Assembly: GCA_021812705.1 (NCBI GenBank)
Contig: JAKAMT010000012.1
Coordinates: forward strand, 1-35,036
DNA length: 35,036 bases
Source of the DNA: Bacteroidota bacterium
Lineage (GTDB): Bacteria > Bacteroidota > Ignavibacteria > Ignavibacteriales > Melioribacteraceae
Direction of reading: 5' to 3'
Under the pieces are notes generated by a model, which saw only the letters and a program-made list of their open reading frames with translations, was not told the DNA's origin and ran no database searches. The position numbers and the translations under genes are program-made. Within the stretch, counting starts at the first letter, position 1, and each line of letters opens with the position of its first letter. Positions 1 through 7,317 of the stretch are shown piece by piece.

Positions 1-208
1 TGACGGATTTTTTCTCGCTCAGAAATTCAGAAAGGAGAAAATATCTACTCCGATACTTATGTATACGTCCGTCTCTAAAGCTTTGGGACTCGATTTCGGA
101 AAAAATGAGATGGTTCCGGTTGATGACTTTGTTGAAAAACCGATTTCGCCCGATGAGTTAGTAAAAAAAGTTGAAGCCTTGTTGCACAAAACGAAGGAGA
201 AAAAGTGA
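1..208 (+). CDS. Response regulator receiver domain, C-terminal part (5' end outside window)
   Basis: The frame is open from base 2 to a TGA at 206-208, giving about 68 residues. They match the end of a CheY-like receiver: a hydrophobic strand ending in a Thr/Ser (ILMYTSVSK) and the conserved Lys-Pro of the last strand (DDFVEKPIS), then a final amphipathic helix (DELVKKVEALL). The phospho-accepting Asp lies upstream of the window and cannot be checked. No DNA-binding domain follows, so it ends as a stand-alone receiver or as the C-terminal domain of something longer. The stop overlaps the hydrogenase NuoE-like ATG (TGATG), which implies co-translation with that operon. The stretch before the KP motif (PVDDFVEKP) resembles receivers I recall beside redox-enzyme operons; that is memory, not a search. 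Confidence 0.8.
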   Translation, partial: DGFFLAQKFRKEKISTPILMYTSVSKALGLDFGKNEMVPVDDFVEKPISPDELVKKVEALLHKTKEKK

Positions 209-681
209 TGCTCGTTCTAGAAAAAAATGCAATGACGGAAGAGATTGAACTCCTCGTTCATAAGTATGGAAAATTGCGTTCATCACTGCTTCCGATTCTC
301 CAGGATATTCAGAGAAAACACAACAGCATTCCCGATTTTGCACAGCAGGAGGTAGCCCGTCTTTTGGATATACATCCTGTTGAAGTCTTCAGCGTAATCT
401 CTTTTTATTCATTCCTTAATACGGAGCCGAAAGGAAAAAATATTGTCCGCCTCTGTCAAACAATCACTTGCGATATGGCCGGCAAAACAGGCGTTGCAAA
501 AGCGCTTGAAAGAGAATTGGGAATAAAATTCGGAGAAACCACCAAAGACAATAAATTTACGCTCGAATATGTCAACTGCCTCGGCATGTGCGATCAGGGT
601 CCGGCTCTTCTAGTCAATGAAAGGGTCTATCCTAAAGTGACTCCTGAAAGAGCTGTTCAAATAATCGGCGAGGTGAAATGA
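208..681 (+). CDS. hydC: NuoE-like [2Fe-2S] subunit of NAD(H)-linked [FeFe] hydrogenase
   Basis: A 157-residue thioredoxin-like [2Fe-2S] protein of the NuoE/HydC/HndA family. An N-terminal helical region (about residues 10-60, with LLPILQDIQRKHNSIP) precedes the cluster domain. The four cluster Cys are visible as a CQTITC pair near residue 90 and a CLGMC pair near residue 130, the family spacing. Its role is to pass electrons between the flavin/NADH subunit and the hydrogenase. I chose ATG 208 because AAGGAG at 194-199 sits 8 bases upstream; a GTG at 205 is in frame. It overlaps the upstream response regulator by 1 base and the next gene by 4 (ATGA), so this is one operon. Assignment as hydrogenase rather than complex I rests on the neighbours: NuoF-like then HydA. 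Confidence 0.9.
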   Translation: MLVLEKNAMTEEIELLVHKYGKLRSSLLPILQDIQRKHNSIPDFAQQEVARLLDIHPVEVFSVISFYSFLNTEPKGKNIVRLCQTITCDMAGKTGVAKALERELGIKFGETTKDNKFTLEYVNCLGMCDQGPALLVNERVYPKVTPERAVQIIGEVK

Positions 682-1880
682 TGGAAAAGAAAGAGAGGAA
701 AGGAGCCGTGTTATTCTCCGCGTATAAAAGGGGAGATGGAATAAAAAAAGTATTGGCCAAATCCAGAGAGGATGTGCTTCTGGATATTCGCGAATCTAAA
801 TTGAAAGGCAGAGGCGGCGCGGGATTTCCAACTGCAACAAAATGGATGATGGTTGCCGCGGCAAATTCGGAAACGAAATATATTATATGCAATGCCGATG
901 AAGGTGAACCCGGAACATTCAAAGACCGCGTTCTTCTATTGGAGTATCCCGAATTGGTCTTTGACGGAATGGTTATAGCCGCTTATATCATTGGCGCTAA
1001 AAATGGAATCGTTTATCTCCGCGGCGAATATGAGTATTTGAAAAAATCTCTGGAAGATTACTTAGAGTCGATGAGAAAAGATAATCTGCTGGGTCAGAAT
1101 ATTCTTTCGAAAAAAGGATTTGATTTTGACATCACGATTAGAATGGGGAGCGGAGCTTATGTTTGCGGCGAAGAAACAGCGCTTATAGAATCACTCGAAG
1201 GAAGCAGAGGAGAAGCCAGAAACCGTCCGCCTTTTCCGGTTACAACCGGATACATGGGGCATCCTACAACCGTCAATAACGTTGAAACGCTTGCTTCAAT
1301 ACCGCACATCGTATCAAAGGGAGGAGAGTGGTTTAAGAAAAACGGAACTGATAAATCGACGGGATCAAAATTATTTTCTGTCTCGGGCGATTGCAGGAAA
1401 CCCGGAGTGTATGAATTGCCCTGGGGGACAAAAATTTCAGATCTTTTGAAAATAGTCGAAGCGGAAGATAGTAAAGCCGTTCAGGTTGGCGGCGCTTCCG
1501 GTTTCTGCATTCCCAAATCCCAGTTTAACAGAACTCTGGCTTACGAAGATGCCGCTACAGGCGGATCAATTATCATCTTCAACGAGTCACGGAATATGCT
1601 GCACATTCTCAAAAACTTTATGGAATTCTTTGTTGAGGAATCATGCGGGCAGTGCACTCCGTGCAGAATCGGTAATGTGAAACTGCTGGAAGGAATCAGG
1701 ATGATCGAAAAAGGAGAGTACACTTTTAATTATATGAATCAGTTGAAGGATCTGGGAAGAACAATGCAGGTCGCATCAAAATGCGGATTGGGCCAGTCAA
1801 GCCCGAATTCTTTCATCTCAATTCTGGAAAACTTTAAAGATGAAATTTTCAACGGCAATGGAGGAAATAATGGAAAGTAA
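678..1880 (+). CDS. hydB: NuoF-like NADH/FMN subunit of [FeFe] hydrogenase, short form
   Basis: 400 residues covering only the core NuoF fold. Visible are the glycine-rich flavin/NADH site (GRGGAGFPTATKW near residue 45), NADEGEPGTFKDR (near 75), YVCGEETALIESLEG (near 160), and the [4Fe-4S] motif SCGQCTPC (near 323) with its fourth Cys in KCGLG (near 368). Bifurcating HydB proteins are usually about 600 residues, with an N-terminal thioredoxin-like [2Fe-2S] domain and a C-terminal 2x[4Fe-4S] ferredoxin domain. Both are absent here, and the protein stops soon after KCGLG. The expected role is NAD(H) oxidation/reduction feeding HydA. It starts at ATG 678 overlapping the previous stop (681 is an alternative) and overlaps hydA by 11 bases. 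The short form argues for simple NADH-dependent rather than bifurcating chemistry, which is inference. Confidence 0.9.
   Translation: MMEKKERKGAVLFSAYKRGDGIKKVLAKSREDVLLDIRESKLKGRGGAGFPTATKWMMVAAANSETKYIICNADEGEPGTFKDRVLLLEYPELVFDGMVIAAYIIGAKNGIVYLRGEYEYLKKSLEDYLESMRKDNLLGQNILSKKGFDFDITIRMGSGAYVCGEETALIESLEGSRGEARNRPPFPVTTGYMGHPTTVNNVETLASIPHIVSKGGEWFKKNGTDKSTGSKLFSVSGDCRKPGVYELPWGTKISDLLKIVEAEDSKAVQVGGASGFCIPKSQFNRTLAYEDAATGGSIIIFNESRNMLHILKNFMEFFVEESCGQCTPCRIGNVKLLEGIRMIEKGEYTFNYMNQLKDLGRTMQVASKCGLGQSSPNSFISILENFKDEIFNGNGGNNGK
1860..1864 (+). promoter_or_regulatory. Shine-Dalgarno that decides the hydA start
   Basis: GGAGG lies 5 bases before ATG 1870, inside the end of the upstream NuoF-like gene. 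In-frame ATGs at 1840 and 1858 lack such a site, so the shorter hydA product is preferred. Confidence 0.75.
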
Positions 1881-3786
1881 AGATAATTTGAGAGTCCCCG
1901 GAAGTCAGAAGCCGTTGACAATCGAAAAACCGTCGGATCTGAATACAATAGGCGGAACAGTCTCGGTTGAAATAAATGAAAAGAAAATTACAGTGCCTTT
2001 GGGAACGACTATACTTGAAGCTTGCAAGATGAGCGGTATAAGCATACCAACATTGTGCAATCATGAAGATCTTTGCGTCGCGGGAGTCTGCAGAATCTGC
2101 GTTGTGGAAGTTGAAGGGATGAGAACTCTACAGGCATCGTGCGCATTTCCTATAACGGCGCCAATGAAGATTAGAACATCAACTCCGATGGTGCGAAAGG
2201 CGAGAAGAAATATTATCGATCTGATGCTCAGCGAACATTACGGAGAATGCTATTCCTGCTTCAGAAATGGCAAATGCGAGCTTCAGGCTCTCGCTAAAGA
2301 GTACGGGGTGGACAGTTATACTTACGGACATGTTTCAAAACCAAAATATGAAATAGACAAGTCTTCTTACTCTGTTATCCGTGACATGAGCAAATGCGTA
2401 TTGTGCAAAAGATGCGTTAGAACATGCATCGATCTTCAGGAAGTTGGAGTTCTGGAAGCGGTTGATCGCGGAGATAAAACACATATAAGCACTTTTCTAA
2501 ATAAACCGCTAAATGATGTTATCTGCATTAATTGCGGTCAGTGTATAAACCGTTGTCCAACAGCTGCCCTACGAGCTAATGATCCTTCAGACGAAATTTG
2601 GGCTGCAATTGATGACCCCAAAAAACATGTGATCATTCAGACGGCCCCGTCACCACGCGCGGCAATAGGAGAGGAATTCGGTTTGGGTGCCGGGCATTCC
2701 ATGACCCGCGAATTGAATACGGCTCTCAAAAGAATCGGTTTCGACAAAGTCTTCGATACAAATTTTACCGCGGATCTTACCATTATTGAAGAAGGTACAG
2801 AACTTATTCTAAGACTCTACAAAGCTCTTGTTAAAAAAGAAGATGCGGCGCTTCCGCAATTTACATCGTGCTCTCCCGGCTGGGTAAAATTTATTGAACA
2901 TTACTATCCGGATTATTTGGATAATCTCAGTTCGGCAAAATCTCCGCAGCAGATGTTCGGCGCGCTGATAAAAACATTCTATGCACAAAAAGCTGGTATA
3001 GATCCATCGGATGTTGTATCCGTAGCCCTCATGCCGTGCTCTGCAAAAAAATTCGAATGCAACCGGCCTGAAATGCATGCAAGCGGATTTAAAGATGTGG
3101 ACTACGGCTTGACCACGCGCGAGATGGCAAAAATGATTCGGGAAGCGGGAATCAATCTTCCTGAGATGCCTAAAAGCGATTTTGACGATCCATTCGGCGA
3201 AGCTTCAGGCGCTGGATTGATTTTCGGCGCAACCGGAGGCGTTATGGAAGCAGCAATCCGTTCTGTCGTTGAATTCGTGCTCGGCAAAAAGACCGAGGAC
3301 ATCTTCGAAAAGGCAAATATTATTCCTCTCCGCGGTTTCGACGGCGTTAAATATATGGAGATACCCATCGGCAATGAAGTTGGAGAAGTGCCCGACATTA
3401 TTAAACATTTAGTGCCCGACTGGAATTGGCTGAAAGGTGCAACTTTAAAAATCGCAGTTGCACACGGCACGGCTAACGCAAAGAAAATCATGGATAATAT
3501 AAAAGCAGGCGGTAAATTTTCTGAATGCCATTTTATTGAATTCATGGCATGCCCGGGCGGATGTATCGGCGGCGGCGGACAACCTATCCCCACCACACCG
3601 GAAATCAGAAAACTGAGAGCCAAGGCAATATATGCTGAAGATGAATCGCTTGAGTTGAGAAAGTCGCACGAAAATCCTAACGTTGTAAAAATTTATAACG
3701 AATTTTTGACTGACGGACCGTGCGGTCATCAATCTCATAAATTGCTTCACACTCATTATACTAAACGGGGCAGATATATTGCCTGA
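1870..3786 (+). CDS. hydA: [FeFe] hydrogenase catalytic subunit HydA (group A, NAD(H)-linked trimer)
   Basis: 638 residues with the complete multi-cluster layout. An N-terminal [2Fe-2S] domain carries Cys from about 63 to 92. A His-Cys [4Fe-4S] motif follows (H123, C127, C130, C136). Two ferredoxin motifs come next (CVLCKRC and CINCGQCINRC), then the H-cluster domain. H-cluster motifs are L1 TSCSPGW (cluster Cys 334), L2 MPCSAKK (C390) and L3 MACPGGCIGGGGQP (C561, C565). The C-terminus has the usual small-subunit-like helix with SHKLLHTHY. L1 normally reads TSCCP; here the second Cys, the proton-relay residue, is Ser335. The reaction is reversible H2 formation, with electrons from NADH via the two upstream subunits. 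No signal peptide is visible, so it is cytoplasmic. Maturases HydE/F/G are not in the window. Confidence 0.95.
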   Translation: MESKDNLRVPGSQKPLTIEKPSDLNTIGGTVSVEINEKKITVPLGTTILEACKMSGISIPTLCNHEDLCVAGVCRICVVEVEGMRTLQASCAFPITAPMKIRTSTPMVRKARRNIIDLMLSEHYGECYSCFRNGKCELQALAKEYGVDSYTYGHVSKPKYEIDKSSYSVIRDMSKCVLCKRCVRTCIDLQEVGVLEAVDRGDKTHISTFLNKPLNDVICINCGQCINRCPTAALRANDPSDEIWAAIDDPKKHVIIQTAPSPRAAIGEEFGLGAGHSMTRELNTALKRIGFDKVFDTNFTADLTIIEEGTELILRLYKALVKKEDAALPQFTSCSPGWVKFIEHYYPDYLDNLSSAKSPQQMFGALIKTFYAQKAGIDPSDVVSVALMPCSAKKFECNRPEMHASGFKDVDYGLTTREMAKMIREAGINLPEMPKSDFDDPFGEASGAGLIFGATGGVMEAAIRSVVEFVLGKKTEDIFEKANIIPLRGFDGVKYMEIPIGNEVGEVPDIIKHLVPDWNWLKGATLKIAVAHGTANAKKIMDNIKAGGKFSECHFIEFMACPGGCIGGGGQPIPTTPEIRKLRAKAIYAEDESLELRKSHENPNVVKIYNEFLTDGPCGHQSHKLLHTHYTKRGRYIA

Positions 3787-3796
3787 TTTTTTTAAT

Positions 3797-3918
3797 GGGG
3801 CTGTCTCAAAAGTACTTTTTTATTAATAAATAGCCCACAGATCTGCCTGCCGGCAGGTGACGCGGATTGATACGGATTTTAGCGGATTATTTATTGATTA
3901 ACTACTTTTGAGACAGCC
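3797..3918. mobile_element. MITE-like element with 16-bp perfect terminal inverted repeats
   Basis: GGCTGTCTCAAAAGTA at 3799-3814 is exactly repeated in reverse complement at 3903-3918. The hexamer TTTAAT flanks both sides (3791-3796 and 3919-3924), a possible target duplication, though it is AT-rich and 2 bases off on the left. Inside are a perfect 12-bp palindrome (CCTGCCGGCAGG, 3846-3857) and CGGATT three times at an exact 10-bp period (3863, 3873, 3883). There is no room for a transposase, so it would be non-autonomous. It sits in the 150-bp gap between hydA and the DUF5808 gene. As RNA it would fold into one long hairpin that could also protect or end the hydrogenase transcript. Mobility is inferred from structure only. 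Confidence 0.6.
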
Positions 3919-3936
3919 TTTAATTAATTTTATAAG
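3908..3936 (+). promoter_or_regulatory. Possible sigma70-type promoter at the MITE edge
   Basis: TTGAGA (3908-3913, inside the right inverted repeat) and TATAAG (3931-3936, outside it) are 17 bases apart, each one base from consensus. The -10 abuts the DUF5808 ATG at 3937, so a transcript starting about 7 bases later would miss that start and would better serve the kinase at 4196. Weak support: the region is AT-rich and the lineage's promoter consensus is not known to me. Confidence 0.25.
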
Positions 3937-4128
3937 ATGGACGAAAGCACTGAAAAAGAGAATTGGTATCTGGGAATTTTCTATTATAACCCGATAAACA
4001 AACGCATCTTTGTACCTAAACGGATAGGAATTGGCTGGACTTTGAACTTTGCGCGCTGGCAATCAATTTTGGTTCTGACACTCTTACTAATGTTAATTGC
4101 TTTTACTATTTTGAAACCGTTACTTTAA
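3937..4128 (+). CDS. Small DUF5808-type membrane protein
   Basis: 63 residues. The N-terminal part (WYLGIFYYNPINKRIFVPKR then GIGWTLNFA) is the recognisable DUF5808 pattern, followed by one hydrophobic segment (about residues 43-62) ending near the C-terminus. It is thus a small single-span inner-membrane protein. No function is known to me; in other bacteria such domains occur near transcriptional regulators or transporters. It lies just right of the MITE-like element and 67 bases before a histidine kinase gene on the same strand. The ribosome site is weak (ATAAG before the ATG). No catalytic residues are visible. Confidence 0.75.
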   Translation: MDESTEKENWYLGIFYYNPINKRIFVPKRIGIGWTLNFARWQSILVLTLLLMLIAFTILKPLL

Positions 4129-4195
4129 ATTATTGAGCACAAGCAGGTTCTTCAAATATTTAGCAATTAACGCGCAGATTCTCTGAAGAATATAT

Positions 4196-5641
4196 ATGTT
4201 GAATTTAGTTCCTGATTGGGCGCAGCAGTACGGTGAATTCTGGCGGGCCATACGGTTAAGAAATATGTGGCTCATCAAGCTCCGCTATATGGCTGTTATT
4301 ATTCTATTCGGCTTCCTGCTTACAGGCGAATACCTTTTTGATTTTCAACTTACCCAGAGACAGGTAACTGCAATATCGGTTTTATGTTTTATCATTCTCG
4401 CTTACAATATTGTTATTCAATCTTTGCGGGGCTATGTAAGCGTAAATGCCGAGGCTTTTAATGCTCTTCATCTCTCATTGCTTCAAATAATTCTTGACCT
4501 TACCGCGCTTATGTTCCTGGTGTATTTCACGGGTACGCTTGAATCGCCTCTCTATATGTTTTTTATTTTTCACATGATAATAGGCAGCCTTATTCTGCCC
4601 GGCTACATAGTTTATTTTACGGCAGGAATAATATCCGGAATGATGGCTCTTCTTACTTTTCTGCAGCGATACAAAATTATTGAAAGCCATATCATAAAAG
4701 GATTGTATGTGGGCAACCGTCCCAACACATTTATGTACGATCTTCTATTCATTATTATTTTTTCAATAATGCTTTTTATCTCAGTTTATATTGCCAATAA
4801 AATTGCGCATCAGCTTTACAAAAGGGAACAGCAGCTCAGAAATTCCCTGGCAAAATTAAATGAGGCTGAGATAACAAAGCAGAAATACACAATTGGAATT
4901 GTTCACGAAATTAAAACTCCTATCACAGCAGTACAGTCTATCATTGAACTTATTAAAAACGGTTATGTGGGATCAATAAGCGATGAAGTGGCCCAGAAAT
5001 TAAACCGCGCACAAATCAGATCCGAAGAAGCTCTTCAGCTTATAAAGAATGTTCTGAACATCTCAAAACTTCGGCTTTTGGATATAAGTTTATCGGATGA
5101 TATAATCATTTCCGAGACCGTTAATTCTATTGTGGAAGCGCATTCCGAAATTATAAATCTGAAATCGATTACAGTTTCTCTGATGGATAAAAGGAAAAAC
5201 GACCGCCGTCTCAGATCTGATAAAATATTATTCAGTCTGGTAGTGTCTAACATTCTTTCAAATGCGCTGAAGTATGTGGGCGAAAAAGGGAAGGTTGAAA
5301 TAAATGTTTATGGCGATGATGAAAAAATATTTTTAGAGATCAGTGATAATGGAATTGGTATTCCCGGCCAAGAGAAGGAAAAAATATTCGATCAGTTCTA
5401 CAGGGCATCGAATATTGATAAGTCATTGCATGAAGGGACCGGGATGGGGCTCGCAGTCGTGAAGGAGATAATCGTTAAACTTGGCGGCGTTATAGATGTG
5501 ATAAGTCCTTCTCATCTAGGGACAGAAAATAATCCCGGCACAACATTTAAAGTAATGATTCCTTATAAAGTGAAACAGAATGAATATGATATATTTGTTG
5601 TTAATGATGAGGATTACTTAAAAAACAAAGATAGTTTGTAG
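4196..5641 (+). CDS. Membrane-bound sensor histidine kinase
   Basis: 481 residues. The N-terminal third is hydrophobic with about six membrane spans (roughly residues 28-48, 55-75, 92-112, 118-135, 137-157, 182-202), giving a membrane-embedded sensor with no large periplasmic domain. A short coiled linker leads to the phospho-acceptor helix (VHEIKTPITAV, His237). The ATPase domain shows the N box (SNILSNALKYV), G1 (DNGIGIP), F box (FDQFYRA) and G2 (GTGMGLAVVKEI), so it appears fully active. No response regulator is adjacent; the receiver at the left edge is 4 kb away in another operon. ATG 4196 follows a GAAGAA site. The last 41 bases overlap the 3' end of the convergent ispE. The signal sensed is unknown. 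Confidence 0.9.
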   Translation: MLNLVPDWAQQYGEFWRAIRLRNMWLIKLRYMAVIILFGFLLTGEYLFDFQLTQRQVTAISVLCFIILAYNIVIQSLRGYVSVNAEAFNALHLSLLQIILDLTALMFLVYFTGTLESPLYMFFIFHMIIGSLILPGYIVYFTAGIISGMMALLTFLQRYKIIESHIIKGLYVGNRPNTFMYDLLFIIIFSIMLFISVYIANKIAHQLYKREQQLRNSLAKLNEAEITKQKYTIGIVHEIKTPITAVQSIIELIKNGYVGSISDEVAQKLNRAQIRSEEALQLIKNVLNISKLRLLDISLSDDIIISETVNSIVEAHSEIINLKSITVSLMDKRKNDRRLRSDKILFSLVVSNILSNALKYVGEKGKVEINVYGDDEKIFLEISDNGIGIPGQEKEKIFDQFYRASNIDKSLHEGTGMGLAVVKEIIVKLGGVIDVISPSHLGTENNPGTTFKVMIPYKVKQNEYDIFVVNDEDYLKNKDSL

Positions 5642-6443
5642 GAAAACTTTTTTTAGCAGATTCAGCGTCTTTAAGATCTTTAAAAATTCCGTACACAGTA
5701 GACCCGCTTCCCGACATAAGTGCGAATTCTGCCCCGAGACTGTAGAGATCTTTTTTTATCGTTTCAATCTCAGGATGGATCTCGAACACATGTTTTTCAA
5801 AATCATTAGTAACGGTATCTTTCATTAAACCGTAATTCAACTTTTCATTTTGAATAAGAGAACGATAATCCGGTTGATAGTTTTTAGGAATAATATTTTT
5901 AAACGCTTCCTTCGTGGGCACGTTTATCCGTGGATTTATTATCAGAATCGGTTCTGTAATTTCCAAGTCGACACGTTCAAGAATTTCGCCGCGTGATGTT
6001 CCTATGGCTGGAAGTGACCTGAGAAAAAATGGAACGTCTGATCCAAGTTTCAGAGCCAGATCCAGCAGATGATCGCTTTTTAAATTAAGCCGGAATAATT
6101 CATTAAGAGAAATTAATGCCGCTGCTGCATCAGAACTCCCGCCCCCCAATCCTGCCTGAGATGGAATATTTTTAATCAGATCTATTTTTGCGTTTAATTT
6201 TTTGCCGCTAACTTGTTCCAGCAGGTTTTTCGCCTTCACCACCAGGTTCTCCTCTCCGACCGGGAGAGACGGATCGCTACATTTAAAACTGAATTCACTG
6301 CTCAATTCGAAAGTGAGCATATCAAAAAGATCTTTGATGGGATAGAATAGGGTTGAGAGATTGTGAAATCCGTCCTCCCGCTTCGACAAAACGGAGAGGC
6401 CGATATTAATTTTTGCAGGTGCTTTGATCTCAATATATCTCAC
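5601..6443 (-). CDS. ispE: 4-diphosphocytidyl-2-C-methyl-D-erythritol kinase
   Basis: A GHMP kinase of the MEP isoprenoid pathway that phosphorylates CDP-methylerythritol at the 2-hydroxyl with ATP. The 280-residue product shows APAKINIGL at the N-terminus (Lys11), the ATP loop AGLGGGSSDAAAAL (near residues 97-110), GSDVPFFL carrying the likely catalytic Asp136, and the C-terminal glycine motif MSGSGSTVYGIF. I chose GTG 6443 because AAGGAG lies 7 bases upstream and the protein then begins right at the family start. A longer open frame exists upstream but only overlaps the methyltransferase. It overlaps that upstream gene by 14 bases and the kinase gene on the other strand by 41. Last gene of the minus-strand unit. 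Confidence 0.95.
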   Translation of the reverse strand: MRYIEIKAPAKINIGLSVLSKREDGFHNLSTLFYPIKDLFDMLTFELSSEFSFKCSDPSLPVGEENLVVKAKNLLEQVSGKKLNAKIDLIKNIPSQAGLGGGSSDAAAALISLNELFRLNLKSDHLLDLALKLGSDVPFFLRSLPAIGTSRGEILERVDLEITEPILIINPRINVPTKEAFKNIIPKNYQPDYRSLIQNEKLNYGLMKDTVTNDFEKHVFEIHPEIETIKKDLYSLGAEFALMSGSGSTVYGIFKDLKDAESAKKSFPTNYLCFLSNPHH

Positions 6444-7317
6444 TGAACAGCTCCTTAAGTTCTTTTGTATGATCCGGATTTGAGCCACAGCAGGAACCGG
6501 CAAATAGCGGCTCGAATTTAAGCAGAGGAATCACTCCTTTCGCATATTCATCCCCTTCGATTCCGCATTCCAATTTTGCATTCCCGATCTCATTTTTGCC
6601 GCAGTTGAAATAAAAACCCCACCTCTCGGGGAGTGAAAACTGATTTAAATATTTCTCGAAACTCTTTTGTTTTATACAGTTAAAACCGATCACTTCAGGA
6701 GAATATTCTAATACAAGATCTACTACAGCGTTCAGATTCTCTCCGCTTAGAATCTTTAGATCTTCATCAAAATATAGATTCATAGCGAAGGGGAGAGAGT
6801 TCTCCGAACAAAATTTTGAGATCAATAAAATTTCATCTAAATGACTTTGTGTTTCATTCCAGATAATATCGCAGCCGGCCTCCCAAAGAAACTCGATATG
6901 ATTTTTGTGGTTGAATTCCAGTTCGCTGTAGTGCAAAGTGCGTTCACGCTGATAACAGTCCTCAGCGGGAGCATTAGAGCCTGCAACTATAATCTGATGA
7001 TTGCCTCTGGCTTCAATTGCCGCAGATACTCCAATTTCAACAAATTCTTTGTTAGAAATCTTTAGACCGGATTTGGAGAAAACAGAAGGATTAGTTCTGA
7101 AAGTGTTTGTGGTGATGATCTCTGCTCCGGCGGCAATATACTCTTTGTGAATATCTTTGACTGCTTTTAAGTCGGTTAGATTTGCAAAGGATGACCAGAG
7201 ATTTGTATCAAGCGGAAAATTCCTTTCGCTCAAAAGACTTCCAATTGCGCCGTCGAGAATTAAGGGACGGGCTTTAATGGCATGAAATTCAATAAGATTA
7301 ATTCTTCGCCGGATCAC
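6430..7317 (-). CDS. Homocysteine S-methyltransferase family protein (zinc-dependent)
   Basis: 295 residues, a TIM-barrel methyltransferase of the BHMT/MmuM/MetH-N family. The start motif (ILDGAIGSLL), the substrate strand (TTNTFRTNP) and all three zinc ligands (GFNC, Cys214; SCCGSNPDH, Cys276-277) are visible, so zinc-bound homocysteine chemistry is likely. The methyl donor (S-methylmethionine, betaine or a folate) cannot be told from sequence. It is a stand-alone domain, not part of a full MetH. The only canonical start is GTG 7317, without a clear ribosome site. It overlaps the upstream glycosyltransferase by 20 bases, suggesting translational coupling. Its link to glycosyltransferases and ispE looks like operon packing rather than a shared pathway. 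Confidence 0.85.
   Translation of the reverse strand: MIRRRINLIEFHAIKARPLILDGAIGSLLSERNFPLDTNLWSSFANLTDLKAVKDIHKEYIAAGAEIITTNTFRTNPSVFSKSGLKISNKEFVEIGVSAAIEARGNHQIIVAGSNAPAEDCYQRERTLHYSELEFNHKNHIEFLWEAGCDIIWNETQSHLDEILLISKFCSENSLPFAMNLYFDEDLKILSGENLNAVVDLVLEYSPEVIGFNCIKQKSFEKYLNQFSLPERWGFYFNCGKNEIGNAKLECGIEGDEYAKGVIPLLKFEPLFAGSCCGSNPDHTKELKELFSEIY
6451..6456 (-). promoter_or_regulatory. Shine-Dalgarno that decides the ispE start
   Basis: On the minus strand AAGGAG precedes GTG 6443 by 7 bases. It lies within the last codons of the homocysteine methyltransferase gene and supports the GTG over any longer frame. Confidence 0.7.

Noticed and set aside
3102-3623. 173-codon open frame on the minus strand inside hydA
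   Set aside because: It lies fully antisense to the conserved H-cluster domain, has no recognisable domain, and is explained by the codon pattern of hydA.
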